64,000 nucleotides of DNA from Luteimonas aquatica (GCF_022662575.1 NZ_JALBFU010000002.1:1-64000); one strand, 5' to 3'; positions 1 through 8,995 are shown, counted from the first letter of the stretch. The notes: generated by a model from the sequence alone, not told the origin. Translations and numbers: made by a program.

Positions 1-1
1 G

Positions 2-1882
2 GTCAACGGCTCGCAGCTGCACGCCACCAACACCGCGATCGAGAATCTCTCCACCGAGGTCGCCGCCGGCCAGACGCATTACTACAGCGTCAACGACAAC
101 GGCGTGCAGGGCGGCAACTACGCCAACGACGGCGCCACCGGCGCGAACGCGCTGGCCGCCGGCGTGGACGCCTCGGCCAGCGGCCAGTCGAGCGTGGCCA
201 TCGGCGACGGCGCCAACGCCAGCCAGGCCAACAGCGTGGCGCTGGGCGCCGACAGCGTGACCGCCGCCGCGGTGGGCACGGCCAGCGGCGTCATCAACCG
301 CACCACCTACAACTACGCCGGCGGCGCGCCGGTGGGCGTGGTCAGCGTGGGCGCGCCAGGCGCGGAGCGGCAGATCCAGAACGTGGCGGCCGGCCAGGTC
401 AGCGCCACCAGCACCGACGCGGTCAACGGTTCGCAGTTGTACGCGACCAACCAGGCCATCGAGAGCCTGGCCAGTTCGATCGAGGTCGGCGGCGTGAAGT
501 ACTACAGCGTCAACTCCACCGGCGGCGGCAACGAAGCCAATGACGGCGCCACCGGCGCCGACGCCATCGCCGCCGGCAAGGATGCCAGCGCCGCGGGCGA
601 CGAAGCGGTGGCGATGGGCCTGGGCGCGCAGGCGGCCGGGGAAGGCAGCCTGGCCGTCGGCTCGGGCGCGCAGGCGCTCTCGCTCAACAGCCTGGCCATC
701 GGCAGCGGTGCGCAGGCCTCGCATGCCAACAGCATCGCGCTTGGCGCCGGTTCGGCCACCACGGTCGGCGCACAGAGCGGCTACGCCGCCGCGTACGTGG
801 GCAGCAGCGATTCCACGGGCGAGGTGAACGTGGGCGGCCGCACCGTCACCGGCGTGGCGCCGGGCATCGCCGGCACCGATGCGGTCAACGTCGACCAGCT
901 CAAGGCCGGCGTGGACTCGGCCAATTCCTACACCGACACGCAGATCACCACCGTCAACACGCGCATCGACAACCTCGACAACCGCGTCACCACCATCGAA
1001 GGTGACATCACCGACATCAAGGGCGATATCACCAACATCCAGGGCGACATCACCAACCTGGACGATCGCGTCACCAACGTCGAAGGCTCGGTCACCGAGA
1101 TCAGCAATACCGTCAACCAGTTCGACAACCGCATCACCAACGTCGAGAACGGCTCCAGCGGCATGTTCCAGGTCAGCCAGGACCACAACACGCCGCCGCC
1201 GCGCCCCACCGGCACCAACTCCGCCGCCGGCGGCGCCGGCGCGGTGGCCTCGGGCAACAATGCGTTGGCCGTGGGTAACGACAGCCAGGCCTCGGGCAAC
1301 AACAGCACCGCGCTGGGCACCGGCTCGAAGGCCACGGGCGTGGGCAGCACCGCCGTCGGCCAGGGCGCCAACGCCTCGCACGGCAACAGCGTGGCGCTGG
1401 GCGCGGGCTCGGCCACCACGGTGGGCGCGCAGAGCAACTACAACGCCGCCTACGTCGGCAGCAGCACGTCGACGGGCGAGGTGAACGTCGGCGGCCGCAC
1501 CATCTCCGGCGTGGCACCGGGCGTGGCCGGCACCGACGCGGTCAACGTCAACCAGCTCAATGGCGGCGTCAACTACGCCATCAACCAGGCCAACCAGTAC
1601 ACCGACAACCGCATCAACCAGATGCAGAACGACGTGTGGAACATCGACCGCGGCTATCGCGGCGCCACAGCCTCGGCGATGGCGATGGCCGGCCTGCCGC
1701 AGGCCTACCTGCCGGGCAAGAGCATGCTGGCGGTGGGTTTCGGCGGCTATCAGAGCGAGTACGGCATGGCCGTGGGCCTGTCGGGCATCACCGAGAACGG
1801 CCGCTACGTCTACAAGGCGCAGGCCAGCGGCAACACCGTGCGCGATTGGGGCTTCTCGCTCGGCGCCGGCCTGCAGTGGTAA
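2..1882 (+). CDS. Trimeric autotransporter adhesin (YadA-like), 3' part only
   Basis: This is the C-terminal 626 residues of a surface adhesin; the frame is open from base 2, so the true start lies upstream of the window. YadA head repeats (SxAxG-type, for example [11 protein letters not shown]) alternate with neck motifs of the form TDAVNGSQL or [10 protein letters not shown] coiled-coil stalk with 7-residue spacing (GDITNIQ-like units, about residues 310-385) follows. A second head block with [12 protein letters not shown] and a YadA anchor close the protein (about residues 522-626, four strands per chain, ending in LQW). Such proteins trimerise, and the anchor forms the outer-membrane pore through which the passenger is exposed. 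Two almost identical modules lie at about nt 748-902 and 1406-1558. The next gene, 106 bp downstream on the same strand, encodes a likely periplasmic partner. Family assignment is firm; the ligand is unknown. Confidence 0.93.
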   Translation, partial: VNGSQLHATNTAIENLSTEVAAGQTHYYSVNDNGVQGGNYANDGATGANALAAGVDASASGQSSVAIGDGANASQANSVALGADSVTAAAVGTASGVINRTTYNYAGGAPVGVVSVGAPGAERQIQNVAAGQVSATSTDAVNGSQLYATNQAIESLASSIEVGGVKYYSVNSTGGGNEANDGATGADAIAAGKDASAAGDEAVAMGLGAQAAGEGSLAVGSGAQALSLNSLAIGSGAQASHANSIALGAGSATTVGAQSGYAAAYVGSSDSTGEVNVGGRTVTGVAPGIAGTDAVNVDQLKAGVDSANSYTDTQITTVNTRIDNLDNRVTTIEGDITDIKGDITNIQGDITNLDDRVTNVEGSVTEISNTVNQFDNRITNVENGSSGMFQVSQDHNTPPPRPTGTNSAAGGAGAVASGNNALAVGNDSQASGNNSTALGTGSKATGVGSTAVGQGANASHGNSVALGAGSATTVGAQSNYNAAYVGSSTSTGEVNVGGRTISGVAPGVAGTDAVNVNQLNGGVNYAINQANQYTDNRINQMQNDVWNIDRGYRGATASAMAMAGLPQAYLPGKSMLAVGFGGYQSEYGMAVGLSGITENGRYVYKAQASGNTVRDWGFSLGAGLQW

Positions 1883-1988
1883 CAGCCACCGTTTCGGGGC
1901 GGTGGGCCGTGCGACATGGGTCTCCCCTGGCGCATGCGTGCGGTCCATCGTCCCGTCCTTTCACAGACAGACTCGATAACGGATTGGA

Positions 1989-2828
1989 ATGGACATGAAG
2001 GACATTTCCGCAACAACACGATCGGTGGTGCTCGCCCTGGCCGCGGTCGGCGCACTCGCCGCCTGCGGTACGCGGCACGTCAGCCGCGACATCGGCGACG
2101 ACGGGCGCGCGGGCGAGGTGGTTTTCCCGAAGGCGGAGGACATCGTGCTGAAGGACGGCACGTTCCCGAACCTGGACAACCTGCGCGCCATCGGTCCTGG
2201 CGTCACCAAGGACCAGCTGTACGCGCTGCTCGGCCGGCCGCATTTCCGCGAAGGCTATGCCGGCGTGCGCGAGTGGGACTATCTCTTCCACTTCCGCCAG
2301 GACGGCGGTGGCGTGACCACCTGCCAGTACAAGGTGATCTTCGACAAGGGCTACCGCGGGCAGAGCTTCCACTGGGCACCCGAATCCTGCGCGGAGCTGC
2401 TCAAGCCGCCGGCGCCGCCGGTGGCCGCGGGGTCCGCGCCCGTCGCCACGCCCCCGGCGGCGCCCCTGTCCCTGTCGGCCGACGCGATGTTCGCCTTCGG
2501 AAAATCCGAGGTCGCCGACCTGCTGCCGCAGGGGCGGGCGGAGCTGTCGGCGCTCGCGCAGCGGCTGAAGTCGGCGTCCCCGGCGCGGGTGCGCGTGGTC
2601 GGCCACACCGATCGCATCGGTGCGGAGGCCGCCAACCAGGCCTTGTCGGAGCGCCGCGCGCAGGCGGTGCGGCAATTCCTGCTCGAGCAGGGCATCGGCG
2701 CCGCCGCGATCGAGGCTGAGGGGCGCGGCGAACGCGAGCCGGTGAAGCAGTGCGAGGCGCAGCCGCGCGGTGCGCTGATCGCCTGCCTGGCGCCGAACCG
2801 CCGCGTCGAGATCGTGGTCGAAGGCTAG
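1989..2828 (+). CDS. BamE/OmlA-like plus OmpA-like lipoprotein, probable adhesin partner (TpgA-like)
   Basis: The 279-residue protein starts with a lipoprotein signal (VGALAAC, lipid Cys about residue 26). Next comes an SmpA/OmlA (BamE-like) domain, about residues 50-135, with the pattern GVTKDQLYALLGRPHF and WDYLFHF. A Pro/Ala linker leads to a C-terminal OmpA-like peptidoglycan-binding domain, about residues 160-279. That domain keeps the GHTD aspartate and the NRRVE arginine that contact diaminopimelate. The gene follows the trimeric adhesin with no terminator having a T run between them. In Acinetobacter the adhesin AtaA is co-transcribed with TpgA, a periplasmic protein with an OmpA-like domain that binds both adhesin and peptidoglycan; domains and synteny suggest the same role here (inference). 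ATG at 1995 is an alternative start. Confidence 0.85.
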   Translation: MDMKDISATTRSVVLALAAVGALAACGTRHVSRDIGDDGRAGEVVFPKAEDIVLKDGTFPNLDNLRAIGPGVTKDQLYALLGRPHFREGYAGVREWDYLFHFRQDGGGVTTCQYKVIFDKGYRGQSFHWAPESCAELLKPPAPPVAAGSAPVATPPAAPLSLSADAMFAFGKSEVADLLPQGRAELSALAQRLKSASPARVRVVGHTDRIGAEAANQALSERRAQAVRQFLLEQGIGAAAIEAEGRGEREPVKQCEAQPRGALIACLAPNRRVEIVVEG

Positions 2829-2864
2829 CGCGCGACGTCTGGCGCGGCCGTTCGCGGCCGCGCC

Positions 2865-3320
2865 TCAGGCGAAATCGAGCTGACGCCAGGCCTCGAACAC
2901 CACCACCGCCACCGCGTTGGACAGGTTGAGGCTGCGGTTGCCCGGGCGCATCGGCAGGCGCAGGCGCTGGGTGTCGGGGATCGTCTCCAGCACCTCCTGC
3001 GGCAGCCCGCGCGTTTCCGGGCCGAACAGGAAGGCGTCGTTCTCGGCGAAGCGCGGCGTGTCGTAGCGCACCGCGTTGCGCGTGCTCAGCGCGAACAGGC
3101 GCGGGGGCGCGATCGCCTGCAGCGCCGCTTCCAGCGAATCGTGCACGCGCAGCGCCGCGTACTCGTGGTAGTCCAGCCCGGCGCGGCGCAGCTGCCGGTC
3201 CTCCAGCGTGAAGCCGAGCGGTGCGATCAGGTGCAGCCGCGCGCCGGTGTTGGCGCACAGGCGGATGGCGTTGCCGGTGTTGGGCGGAATCTCCGGCTGA
3301 TAGAGCAGGACGTCGAACAT
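2865..3320 (-). CDS. trmL: tRNA (cytidine(34)-2'-O)-methyltransferase TrmL
   Basis: This SpoU/TrmD-fold (SPOUT) methyltransferase has 151 residues, the usual size for TrmL. The opening MFDVLLYQPEIPPNTGNAIR is the typical TrmL start and holds the conserved N-x-G-N-x-x-R element. The C-terminal knot is represented by FLFGPETRGLP, LPMRPGNRSLNLSNAVAVV and a final WRQLDF. The enzyme 2'-O-methylates the wobble base of the two tRNA-Leu species that carry C34 or cmnm5U34, in the cytoplasm. I chose ATG at 3320 because a longer frame from 3350 adds ten residues not seen in the family. It is convergent with the upstream lipoprotein gene, 36 bp apart, and lies 39 bp downstream of a LysR gene on the same strand. 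Nothing suggests special regulation. Confidence 0.93.
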   Translation of the reverse strand: MFDVLLYQPEIPPNTGNAIRLCANTGARLHLIAPLGFTLEDRQLRRAGLDYHEYAALRVHDSLEAALQAIAPPRLFALSTRNAVRYDTPRFAENDAFLFGPETRGLPQEVLETIPDTQRLRLPMRPGNRSLNLSNAVAVVVFEAWRQLDFA

Positions 3321-3359
3321 GCGCCGATTATGCGGTGCGCGCGGCGGCATGTGCCCCGC

Positions 3360-4298
3360 TCACGGCGATGCCTGCGAGCCGGAGAACAGCGCCTGGCGCG
3401 CGCGCAGCGCCTGGAACAGGAATTCGCCGAGCGCGCGCACGCGCCGCACCTGGCGCAGATCGGGGTGCGCGATCAGCCATAGCGGCACCGCGGCGTCCTC
3501 CAGCACCGCGCCGACGCGGCGCAGTCCGGCTTCGCAGTCGGCCAGGTAGCAGGGCAGCGCGGTCATGCCGATGCCGGCTTTCGCCGCCTGCAGCAGCGCC
3601 AGCAGCGAATCGCCGCGATGCACGACGCGCTCGGGCCCGACGTGCGCGGCGATCCAGCGCGCGCTGCCCAGGTGCGAAAGCGATTCGTCCGGCGCGATCC
3701 ACGCGTGCGCGGCGAAGGCGTCCGCATCGATGCCGCGCGCTGCCTGCCGGGCGAGATAGTCCGGCGCCGCGTAGCGCGCGATCGCCACCGTGGCCGCGCG
3801 CCGCGCCACCAGATGGTCGGGCACGGTGGCGGTGGGCCGGATCGCCAGGTCGGCGTCGCGCCGGTTGAGGTCGAAGATGGCATTGCCCACCGCCACCTCG
3901 ATGACGATGCCGGGCTCCTGCGCGCGGAACTCGGCGAACAGCGGTGCGACCACATGCAGCAGGGTGTCGGTGGTGGTCACGCGCACCCGGCCGGACAGGC
4001 GCAGGTCCTGTCCCAGCAACTGGCGGTCGAGCGCGTCGAGTTCCTCGCCGATGCGCGCGGCGGCGGCCAGGGCGATCTCGCCGGCGGGCGTGGGCGTGTA
4101 GCCGTCGCGGGCGCGGTCGAACAAGCGCACCCCCATGCGCCCCTCCGCCGCGGCCAGGCGGCGGAAGGCCGAGGAGTGGTCCACGCCCAGGCGCTTGGCC
4201 GCCCCGCCCAGGCTGCCGCGTTCGCCGATGGCCAGCAGCAGGCGCAGGTCGTCCAGGCCGAGGCCGGCGACGGGCGATGTTGTTTGCTTTTTACGCAA
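3360..4298 (-). CDS. LysR-family transcriptional regulator
   Basis: LysR-type regulator of about 312 residues. The N-terminal winged helix-turn-helix is clear (DLRLLLAIGERGSLGGAAKR followed by LGVDHSSAFRRLAAAE), and a substrate-binding domain follows from about residue 95 (RVRVTTTDTLLHVVAPLFAEF). The start is unusual: no ATG lies between the helix-turn-helix and the upstream in-frame region. I propose TTG at 4298 (Met-Arg-Lys-Lys-Gln-Thr). The 78 bp to the divergent glutathione S-transferase start form a shared, comparatively AT-rich promoter region. This arrangement suggests that the regulator controls the GST + SMR exporter pair and itself (inference). The effector is unknown. The family call is firm; the start is the weak point. 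Confidence 0.85.
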   Translation of the reverse strand: MRKKQTTSPVAGLGLDDLRLLLAIGERGSLGGAAKRLGVDHSSAFRRLAAAEGRMGVRLFDRARDGYTPTPAGEIALAAAARIGEELDALDRQLLGQDLRLSGRVRVTTTDTLLHVVAPLFAEFRAQEPGIVIEVAVGNAIFDLNRRDADLAIRPTATVPDHLVARRAATVAIARYAAPDYLARQAARGIDADAFAAHAWIAPDESLSHLGSARWIAAHVGPERVVHRGDSLLALLQAAKAGIGMTALPCYLADCEAGLRRVGAVLEDAAVPLWLIAHPDLRQVRRVRALGEFLFQALRARQALFSGSQASP

Positions 4299-4376
4299 GT
4301 AATTCGTTCTTTTATGCCGTATTTGCTTGCGGAAGATACAACAACATCCTGTCGGCTCTCCAACAGGAATCCCGCC

Positions 4377-5006
4377 ATGAAGCTCTACTACGCCACCAAT
4401 ACCTGCTCGCTTTCTCCGCACATCATCGCCAATGAAGCCGGCATCGTCCTCGAACTTGAGCGCATCGATCTCGCCGCGACGCCTCGCCTGACCGCCGGCG
4501 GCCAGCCGTTCGCCGAGATCAACCCCAAGGGCTACGTGCCGGCCCTGCGCCTGGATGACGGCAGCCTGCTCACCGAGGGCGTGGCCCTGGCCCTGTACCT
4601 GGCCGACCAGGCGCCCGACAGCGGCCTGGTGCCGGCCGAGGGCACGCCCGAACGCTACCGCCTGCTCGAATGGCTCACCTTCATCAGCAGCGAGCTGCAC
4701 AAGGCCTACAGCCCCTGGCTGTTCCATCCCGAGCTTGGCGAGACCGCGCAGCAGGCCGCGCGCGCGAAGATCGCCGTCTGGCTGGGACTGATCGAGCGGC
4801 ATCTGCATGCGCACGACTATCTGCTCGGCGCGCGTTTCAGCGCCGCCGACGCCTACGCCTTCACCGTGATCGGCTGGTCGAAGTTCACCCGCGTCGACCT
4901 GGCGCCGTTCCCGCGCGTGGCCGATTACCTGCGCCGCATCGCCGCCCGCCCGCATGTGCGCGCCGCCATGCGCGCGCAGGGCATGGCGGTCGCGGCGGCG
5001 GCCTGA
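4377..5006 (+). CDS. Glutathione S-transferase, beta-class-like
   Basis: The 209-residue protein has an N-terminal thioredoxin-fold domain beginning MKLYYATNTCSLSPHII. Its Cys10 and SLSPH stretch match the beta-class GST pattern, in which that cysteine contacts glutathione. The INPKGYVPALRLDDG segment holds the cis-proline, and LTEGVALALYLAD is the usual glutathione-binding helix. The all-helical C-terminal domain (about residues 90-205) contains LLGARFSAADAYAF, the N-capping box and hydrophobic staple motif. The cytoplasmic enzyme would conjugate or reduce electrophiles with glutathione; the substrate cannot be told. The SMR exporter gene begins 8 bp downstream, so the two are surely co-transcribed, and a LysR gene diverges upstream. 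A detoxify-and-export unit is a reasonable inference. Confidence 0.92.
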   Translation: MKLYYATNTCSLSPHIIANEAGIVLELERIDLAATPRLTAGGQPFAEINPKGYVPALRLDDGSLLTEGVALALYLADQAPDSGLVPAEGTPERYRLLEWLTFISSELHKAYSPWLFHPELGETAQQAARAKIAVWLGLIERHLHAHDYLLGARFSAADAYAFTVIGWSKFTRVDLAPFPRVADYLRRIAARPHVRAAMRAQGMAVAAAA

Positions 5007-5013
5007 GGGCGCC

Positions 5014-5343
5014 ATGAGCACCGCCGCCGCCTGGGGCATGCTGCTGCTCGCCGGCCTGCTCGACGTGCTGTGGGCGCTGGCGATGAAGTCCGCGCAGGGC
5101 TACACGCGCCCGGGCTGGACGCTGCTGTCGCTGCTGCTGCTCGCCGGCTTCGTCTGGCTGCTGGGCAGGAGCCTGAGCGTGCTGCCGGTGGGTACCGCCT
5201 ACGCGGTGTGGACCGGGATCGGCGCGGTCGGCACGCTGCTCGCCGGCGCGCTGCTGTTCGGCGAATCGCTCAACGCCTGGCGCTTGGGCGGCATCGCCCT
5301 GGTGCTGGCGGGAATCGTGCTGCTGAAGCTGGCGCCGGCCTGA
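5014..5343 (+). CDS. sugE: SMR-family exporter, SugE/Gdx-like, with Asp at the key acidic site
   Basis: The small multidrug resistance protein has 109 residues and four transmembrane helices. The stretch PVGTAYAVWTGIGAVGT is diagnostic for the SugE/Gdx (guanidinium exporter) subgroup rather than EmrE. In E. coli Gdx the membrane-embedded glutamate of AGLLEVVWA carries protons and substrate. Here the equivalent segment reads AGLLDVLWA, so the residue is Asp17 (GAC at 5062-5064). The change is conservative, but in EmrE it lowers the pKa of this site. I chose ATG at 5014, 8 bp after the GST stop, because the longer frame from 4954 overlaps that gene. It acts as a dimer in the inner membrane. Subgroup assignment is good; the actual substrate is not shown. 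Confidence 0.9.
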   Translation: MSTAAAWGMLLLAGLLDVLWALAMKSAQGYTRPGWTLLSLLLLAGFVWLLGRSLSVLPVGTAYAVWTGIGAVGTLLAGALLFGESLNAWRLGGIALVLAGIVLLKLAPA

Positions 5344-5356
5344 GGCGCGGGCCGCC

Positions 5357-6079
5357 TCACCAGGGCAGGGCGCGTCCCTGCCAGTCGAGGAAACGGCCGC
5401 TGCTTTCGGGCGTGGCCGCCTCGATCGCGCGCAGCAGTCCGGCCACCGCCTCGGCCGCCGGCACCGTGGCCTCGGACCCGCCCATGTCGGTCTGCGCCCA
5501 GCCCGGATGCAGCGCCAGCACGCAGATCCCGCGCGGCGCCAGTGCCTGCGCCAGCAGCGCGGTGGCCATGTTCTGCGCCGCCTTGCTGATGTTGTAGCTG
5601 GGCGTGCCGAAGCGCGAGACGCCGGCGATGGAGCCCAGCTGCGAGCTGAGGTTGGCGACCTTGGCGCCATCGGCGAGCGCATCGGCCAGCGCCTGGGTCA
5701 GCAGCAGCGGCCCCATCGCGTTGGTGCGGAAGCTGTCCTCGACGATGCTCGCGCTCAGCCGGCCGAAGCGCTCGCCCGAATGCAGCACGCCGGCGTTGTT
5801 GATCAGCAGGCCGAGCCGGGCCGGTGCGCCGTCCTCGCCCTCGCCCAGCACCAGCGGCAGCTCGCGCGCCAGTTCCACGTGCGACTTGGGGTCGGCCACG
5901 TCCAGCGGCAGCACGTGCAGGCGGCCGGGGTGGTCGCCGGCCAGCTTGTTGAGCGCGGTGGCCTTGCCGGGCTTGCGGCAGGCGGCGATCACATGGTCGC
6001 CGCGCGCCAGCAGCTGGCGGACGAACTCCAGGCCGAGACCGCGGTTGGCGCCGGTGACGAGGGTGTGGGGCTTGTCCAT
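5357..6079 (-). CDS. Short-chain dehydrogenase/reductase
   Basis: Classical SDR of 240 residues. The Rossmann nucleotide-binding motif TGANRGLG lies at about residues 9-16, followed by the LDVAD element and NNAG at about residues 93-96. The catalytic YNISK (Tyr and Lys) is in the second half, with SSQLGS upstream supplying the catalytic serine. HPGWAQTDMGG is the usual PG motif region. The closest general type is the C-factor/carbonyl-reductase-like SDR group; the substrate is unknown. ATG at 6079 is preferred over a longer frame from 6115 because TLVTGANRGLG should begin within the first ten residues or so. The gene is convergent with the SMR exporter, whose stop lies 13 bp away. The autotransporter gene diverges upstream. 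Confidence 0.9.
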   Translation of the reverse strand: MDKPHTLVTGANRGLGLEFVRQLLARGDHVIAACRKPGKATALNKLAGDHPGRLHVLPLDVADPKSHVELARELPLVLGEGEDGAPARLGLLINNAGVLHSGERFGRLSASIVEDSFRTNAMGPLLLTQALADALADGAKVANLSSQLGSIAGVSRFGTPSYNISKAAQNMATALLAQALAPRGICVLALHPGWAQTDMGGSEATVPAAEAVAGLLRAIEAATPESSGRFLDWQGRALPW

Positions 6080-6253
6080 GGGGTGAGTGTGCGCGCATCG
6101 GCGTACAGGCGCCATGACTGCCGAGCATGCCGGAGCCGTAGCCGTTCAGCGGTTGAAGGCCGTCGAAAAAGTGTGCGGTAACATGCCTGCCAGCAGTCGG
6201 CACTTGCCGATCAGGATTAAGATTTTAGATTCAAACATGCCAGGAAGGATGCG

Positions 6254-8986
6254 ATGTCACATATCAGGAAGTCGAAAAAATTTCGCTATAACTCACTCAC
6301 GCTTGCCATCGCCATCGGATGGAGTTCGGGATGCCATATAGCCTTTGCGCAGTATGAAATTGGGGAAACCATCATCGACCTTGGCGAGCACGTGGTCTTG
6401 CCGAACGATGAGCAAAGACGTATCGGGCACGAATGGGTGAGAGTAGGCGTGGATGGATACGGTGCGCTGACGGCGACAGGAGTAGGCGGCGTCAATAGTT
6501 TGCAGGCCATACTTGGCCAGGAAGCAGGTTCCGAAGGCGTCGTTGAACTCTCGGATGGCGCGCGTTGGGATGCGACGATACCGCTTTGGCTCTTCGGTAG
6601 AGCAAGAGAAACAACAACGAACCAGATTTCCCTGGTCGATGCCAAGTCCTGGGAACGGCCATTCACGTCTGCTGGCGAGCTTGTTGTTGGCTACAGGGGG
6701 AAAGGCTCGTTTAGCCTGCGCGATCGTGGAGAATTATGGGCGAATATCCTGACCCTGGGGCGGGATTCGGGATCTGAGGGCACATTGTTGGTGACTGGTG
6801 CAGGTACGTCGGCGAAAATCATGGAGGATACGGATTTTTATCGCGGACAACTTGCTATCGGCATCAGAGGGCGGGGCGTAGTTGCGGTGACGGATGGTGG
6901 CTATATTGAAGTGGTAGGGCAGATTTTCGTTGCGTTTGGGGAGGGCGGTGAAGGGCTGTTGCAGGTCACGGATGCTGGATCAAAAGTGGTTGCGATCGAC
7001 GGAATCAATGTTGGCCGGGCCGGCGACGGTTCGATGCTGATCGAGAAAGGTGGGGTCGTCGAGACTCATCAAACGGACTATGTCGGTTTCAAGAATGGCG
7101 CCCATGGCGATGTGACGATTACTGGGCAGGATTCGGTCTGGGACTCTTCTTATCTTTATCTCGGATATGAAGGTACTGGGGTGTTGACGCTTGCCGATAA
7201 CGGCACGCTCAAGACCTGGGGTGTTGTGATAGGTCACGCGCCTGGGGCGTCGGGGACTCTCAATATCGGTGCCGCGGCCGATGAGGCGGCAGCGGTGGCC
7301 GGGCAATTGTTGGAGGTTGATTTTATCGAGATTGGCAGGGGTTCAATCTCCGCAACACTCAATTTCAATCACACATCAGACAATTATGTGCTCGCTGCCA
7401 AGTTGAGAGGCAAAGGCACGATCAACCAGCTCGCCGGCACCACGCACCTGACCGGCGACGGCTCGGCGTTCTTCGGCACCACCAATATCAATGGCGGCGA
7501 GTTGCGCGTGGACGGCAGCCTCGGCGGCACGTTGTTCGTGCGCAGCGGTGGCCGCCTGTCGGGCATCGGCACCGTGGGCTCGACCACGGTGGGATCCGGC
7601 GCGACCATCGCGCCGGGCAATTCGATCGGCACGCTCAACGTGAATGGCGATATCCGCTTCGAGACGGGTTCGATCTACGAGGTGGAGGCCAATCCGCAAG
7701 GGCCGGACAGCGATCTGATCAAGGCCACCGGCACCGCGACGCTGGCGGGCGGTTCCGTGCTGCACGTCGGACCGGACGGCAACTTCAAGCCCGGCGTGAT
7801 CTACACCATCCTGAGCGCCGACGGTGGCGTGAGCGGACGCTTCGACAACGTGTCCTCGAACTTCGCCTTCCTCGATCCGCGCTTGAACTACGACGCCAAG
7901 CACGTCTATCTCGGGCTGATCCGCAACAAGATCGAGTTCGCGGACTACGCGCGGACACGCAACCAGTGGACCGTGGCCAACGGCATCTCCAGCGCCGCCG
8001 CCGGCCACGCGGTGTACGACGCGGTGGCGCTGCTGCCCGAGAATGGCGAGCTGGTGCGCGCGGTCTACGACAACCTGTCCGGCGAGATCCACGCCAGCGC
8101 CAAGGCGGCGCTGCTGGACGACAGCCGTTTCGTGCGCGAGGCGGCGCTGAGCCGCGCGATGGCCGAAGGCGAGGGCGAGGCGTGGGTGTCGGCCCACGGA
8201 TCGCGCGGTCGGCTGGACGGCGACAGGAACGCATCGCGCATGGATCGCCGGGCGCACGGGCTGCTGATCGGCGCCGACCGCGCGCTGCCGGATAGCTGGC
8301 GCGTCGGTCTGGTCGCCGGCTACGGCCGCAACGAACTGGACGTCGATGATCGCGGCTCCTCGGCCACCGTGGACGGCTACACGCTCGGTGCCTATGCCGG
8401 GATGCGGGTCGACGGGCTGGGCGTACGCTTCGGCGCGGCCTACGGCTGGAACGAGGTCGACAGCACGCGACGCATCGATATTCCCGGGCTATCGGAGACG
8501 GCCAAGGCCAAGTACGACATCAACACCATGCAGGCCTTCGCCGAGGTGGGCTATCGCATCGAGCGCGGCAGCGCGAGCATCGAGCCGTTCCTGGGACTGG
8601 CCTACGTGAAGGTGGAGAACGATCCGTATCGCGAGAACGGGCAGGCCGGCTTACACGGCGAGCGCGAACGGCAGGACACCGCGCTCGCCACGCTCGGCAT
8701 GCGCGCGGACAAGACCTTCGCCCTGGGTTCGGCGACGGGCCGGCTGCACGGCGCGCTTGGCTGGCGCCATGCCGCCGAGGAAATCGCCACGGCGCGCCAT
8801 GCCTTCTCCGCCGGCGAGGCCTTCACCGTCGCCGGAGCGCCGCTGGCGCGCAATGCCGCGGTGGTGGAACTTGGACTGGGCATCCAGGCCTCCGAGCGGG
8901 TGACGCTCGGGTTGGACTACTCGGGACAGCTCGCCTCGGACGCGCGCGACCACGGGCTGGAGGCCAGGCTGGAAATGCGGTTTTAG
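6254..8986 (+). CDS. Autotransporter (type Va) with beta-helix passenger and barrel domain
   Basis: The 910-residue protein has a signal peptide ending near IAFA/QY (about residue 33). A repetitive beta-helix passenger follows, built of units such as VGYRGKGSFSLRDRGELW, IGIRGRGVVAVTDGGYIE and LGYEGTGVLTLADNGTLK. From about residue 393 come passenger-associated repeats (TTNINGGELRVDGSLGG). An autochaperone-like part containing IAPGNSIGTLNVNGDI and a C-terminal 12-strand-type barrel (about residues 637-910, ending LEMRF) complete it. The barrel inserts in the outer membrane and exports the passenger. AGGAAGG six bases before ATG 6254 is a good ribosome-binding site. Base composition shifts sharply at about nt 7400-7430: sampled 60-base lines are 52% GC at 6301, 53% at 6601 and 63% at 6841, against 73% at 7501. 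No protease or lipase motif is visible, so it is most likely an adhesin. Confidence 0.9.
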   Translation: MSHIRKSKKFRYNSLTLAIAIGWSSGCHIAFAQYEIGETIIDLGEHVVLPNDEQRRIGHEWVRVGVDGYGALTATGVGGVNSLQAILGQEAGSEGVVELSDGARWDATIPLWLFGRARETTTNQISLVDAKSWERPFTSAGELVVGYRGKGSFSLRDRGELWANILTLGRDSGSEGTLLVTGAGTSAKIMEDTDFYRGQLAIGIRGRGVVAVTDGGYIEVVGQIFVAFGEGGEGLLQVTDAGSKVVAIDGINVGRAGDGSMLIEKGGVVETHQTDYVGFKNGAHGDVTITGQDSVWDSSYLYLGYEGTGVLTLADNGTLKTWGVVIGHAPGASGTLNIGAAADEAAAVAGQLLEVDFIEIGRGSISATLNFNHTSDNYVLAAKLRGKGTINQLAGTTHLTGDGSAFFGTTNINGGELRVDGSLGGTLFVRSGGRLSGIGTVGSTTVGSGATIAPGNSIGTLNVNGDIRFETGSIYEVEANPQGPDSDLIKATGTATLAGGSVLHVGPDGNFKPGVIYTILSADGGVSGRFDNVSSNFAFLDPRLNYDAKHVYLGLIRNKIEFADYARTRNQWTVANGISSAAAGHAVYDAVALLPENGELVRAVYDNLSGEIHASAKAALLDDSRFVREAALSRAMAEGEGEAWVSAHGSRGRLDGDRNASRMDRRAHGLLIGADRALPDSWRVGLVAGYGRNELDVDDRGSSATVDGYTLGAYAGMRVDGLGVRFGAAYGWNEVDSTRRIDIPGLSETAKAKYDINTMQAFAEVGYRIERGSASIEPFLGLAYVKVENDPYRENGQAGLHGERERQDTALATLGMRADKTFALGSATGRLHGALGWRHAAEEIATARHAFSAGEAFTVAGAPLARNAAVVELGLGIQASERVTLGLDYSGQLASDARDHGLEARLEMRF

Positions 8987-8995
8987 TGAAACGTC

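Noticed and set aside
1883-1988. Terminator between adhesin and its partner lipoprotein
   Set aside because: CCACCG/CGGTGG can form a six-bp stem but there is no T run, so co-transcription remains the better reading.
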